A DNA stretch of 6,047 nt from Thiotrichaceae bacterium (GTDB lineage: Bacteria > Pseudomonadota > Gammaproteobacteria > Thiotrichales > Thiotrichaceae): contig JALVFC010000005.1 in the NCBI GenBank assembly GCA_027030285.1, positions 1 to 6,047 on the forward strand. The letters run 5' to 3'. How positions within the stretch are numbered: position 1 is the stretch's first letter; each line of letters starts with the position of its first letter. The translations under genes were made by a program, and so were the position numbers. Of the stretch, positions 5,982-6,047 are shown piece after piece. The notes under the pieces are model-generated. The model had not been told where the DNA came from, ran no database searches, and saw only the letters and a program-made list of their open reading frames with translations.

Positions 5982-6047
5982 TGCTGATTTTTCCTGTATT
6001 GCGGCTATTGGTGGGCTGTTAAAATAACGTAAGCAATCGCATAATCA

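Overview
The window looks like chromosomal DNA of a gammaproteobacterium with moderate, fairly AT-rich composition. The best evidence is CysM (rather than CysK), a PolB-exonuclease-like gene coupled to it by an ATGA overlap, and a SerC start close to the enterobacterial sequence. Genus cannot be told. All genes run on the minus strand, so transcription goes right to left.

Layout from right to left. A complete cysM (5073-5981) overlaps by 4 bases a 230-residue protein (4384-5076). That protein keeps the overall pattern of the PolB-like 3'-5' exonuclease family but has lost most of the DEDD metal-binding residues. Next, 18 bp past its stop, lies a 155-bp transposase-less element (4211-4365). 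It has 13-bp imperfect terminal inverted repeats of GTAA...TTAC type, nested palindromes, and a near-perfect duplicated flank, so it resembles a MITE. A 136-bp leader then precedes a very large gene (610-4074, 1154 residues), which I read as PPi-type phosphoenolpyruvate carboxykinase, an unusual PEPCK class often left as 'hypothetical protein'. Beyond it sits a 61-bp element (440-500) of the same repeat family in inverted orientation, then a small one-helix membrane protein (154-420). Last come a good promoter and the first 21 codons of serC, cut by the window edge.

The recognised enzymes touch one region of metabolism. PEPCK links oxaloacetate and PEP, SerC makes phosphoserine from the 3-phosphoglycerate branch, and CysM makes cysteine from O-acetylserine. 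Whether this is functional clustering or chance is open. The PEPCK gene lies between two related repeats in opposite orientation, so acquisition as a cassette is possible but not shown.

The most noteworthy points are the PPi-PEPCK, the apparently inactive exonuclease paralogue coupled to cysM, and the pair of MITE-like repeats around the PEPCK gene.
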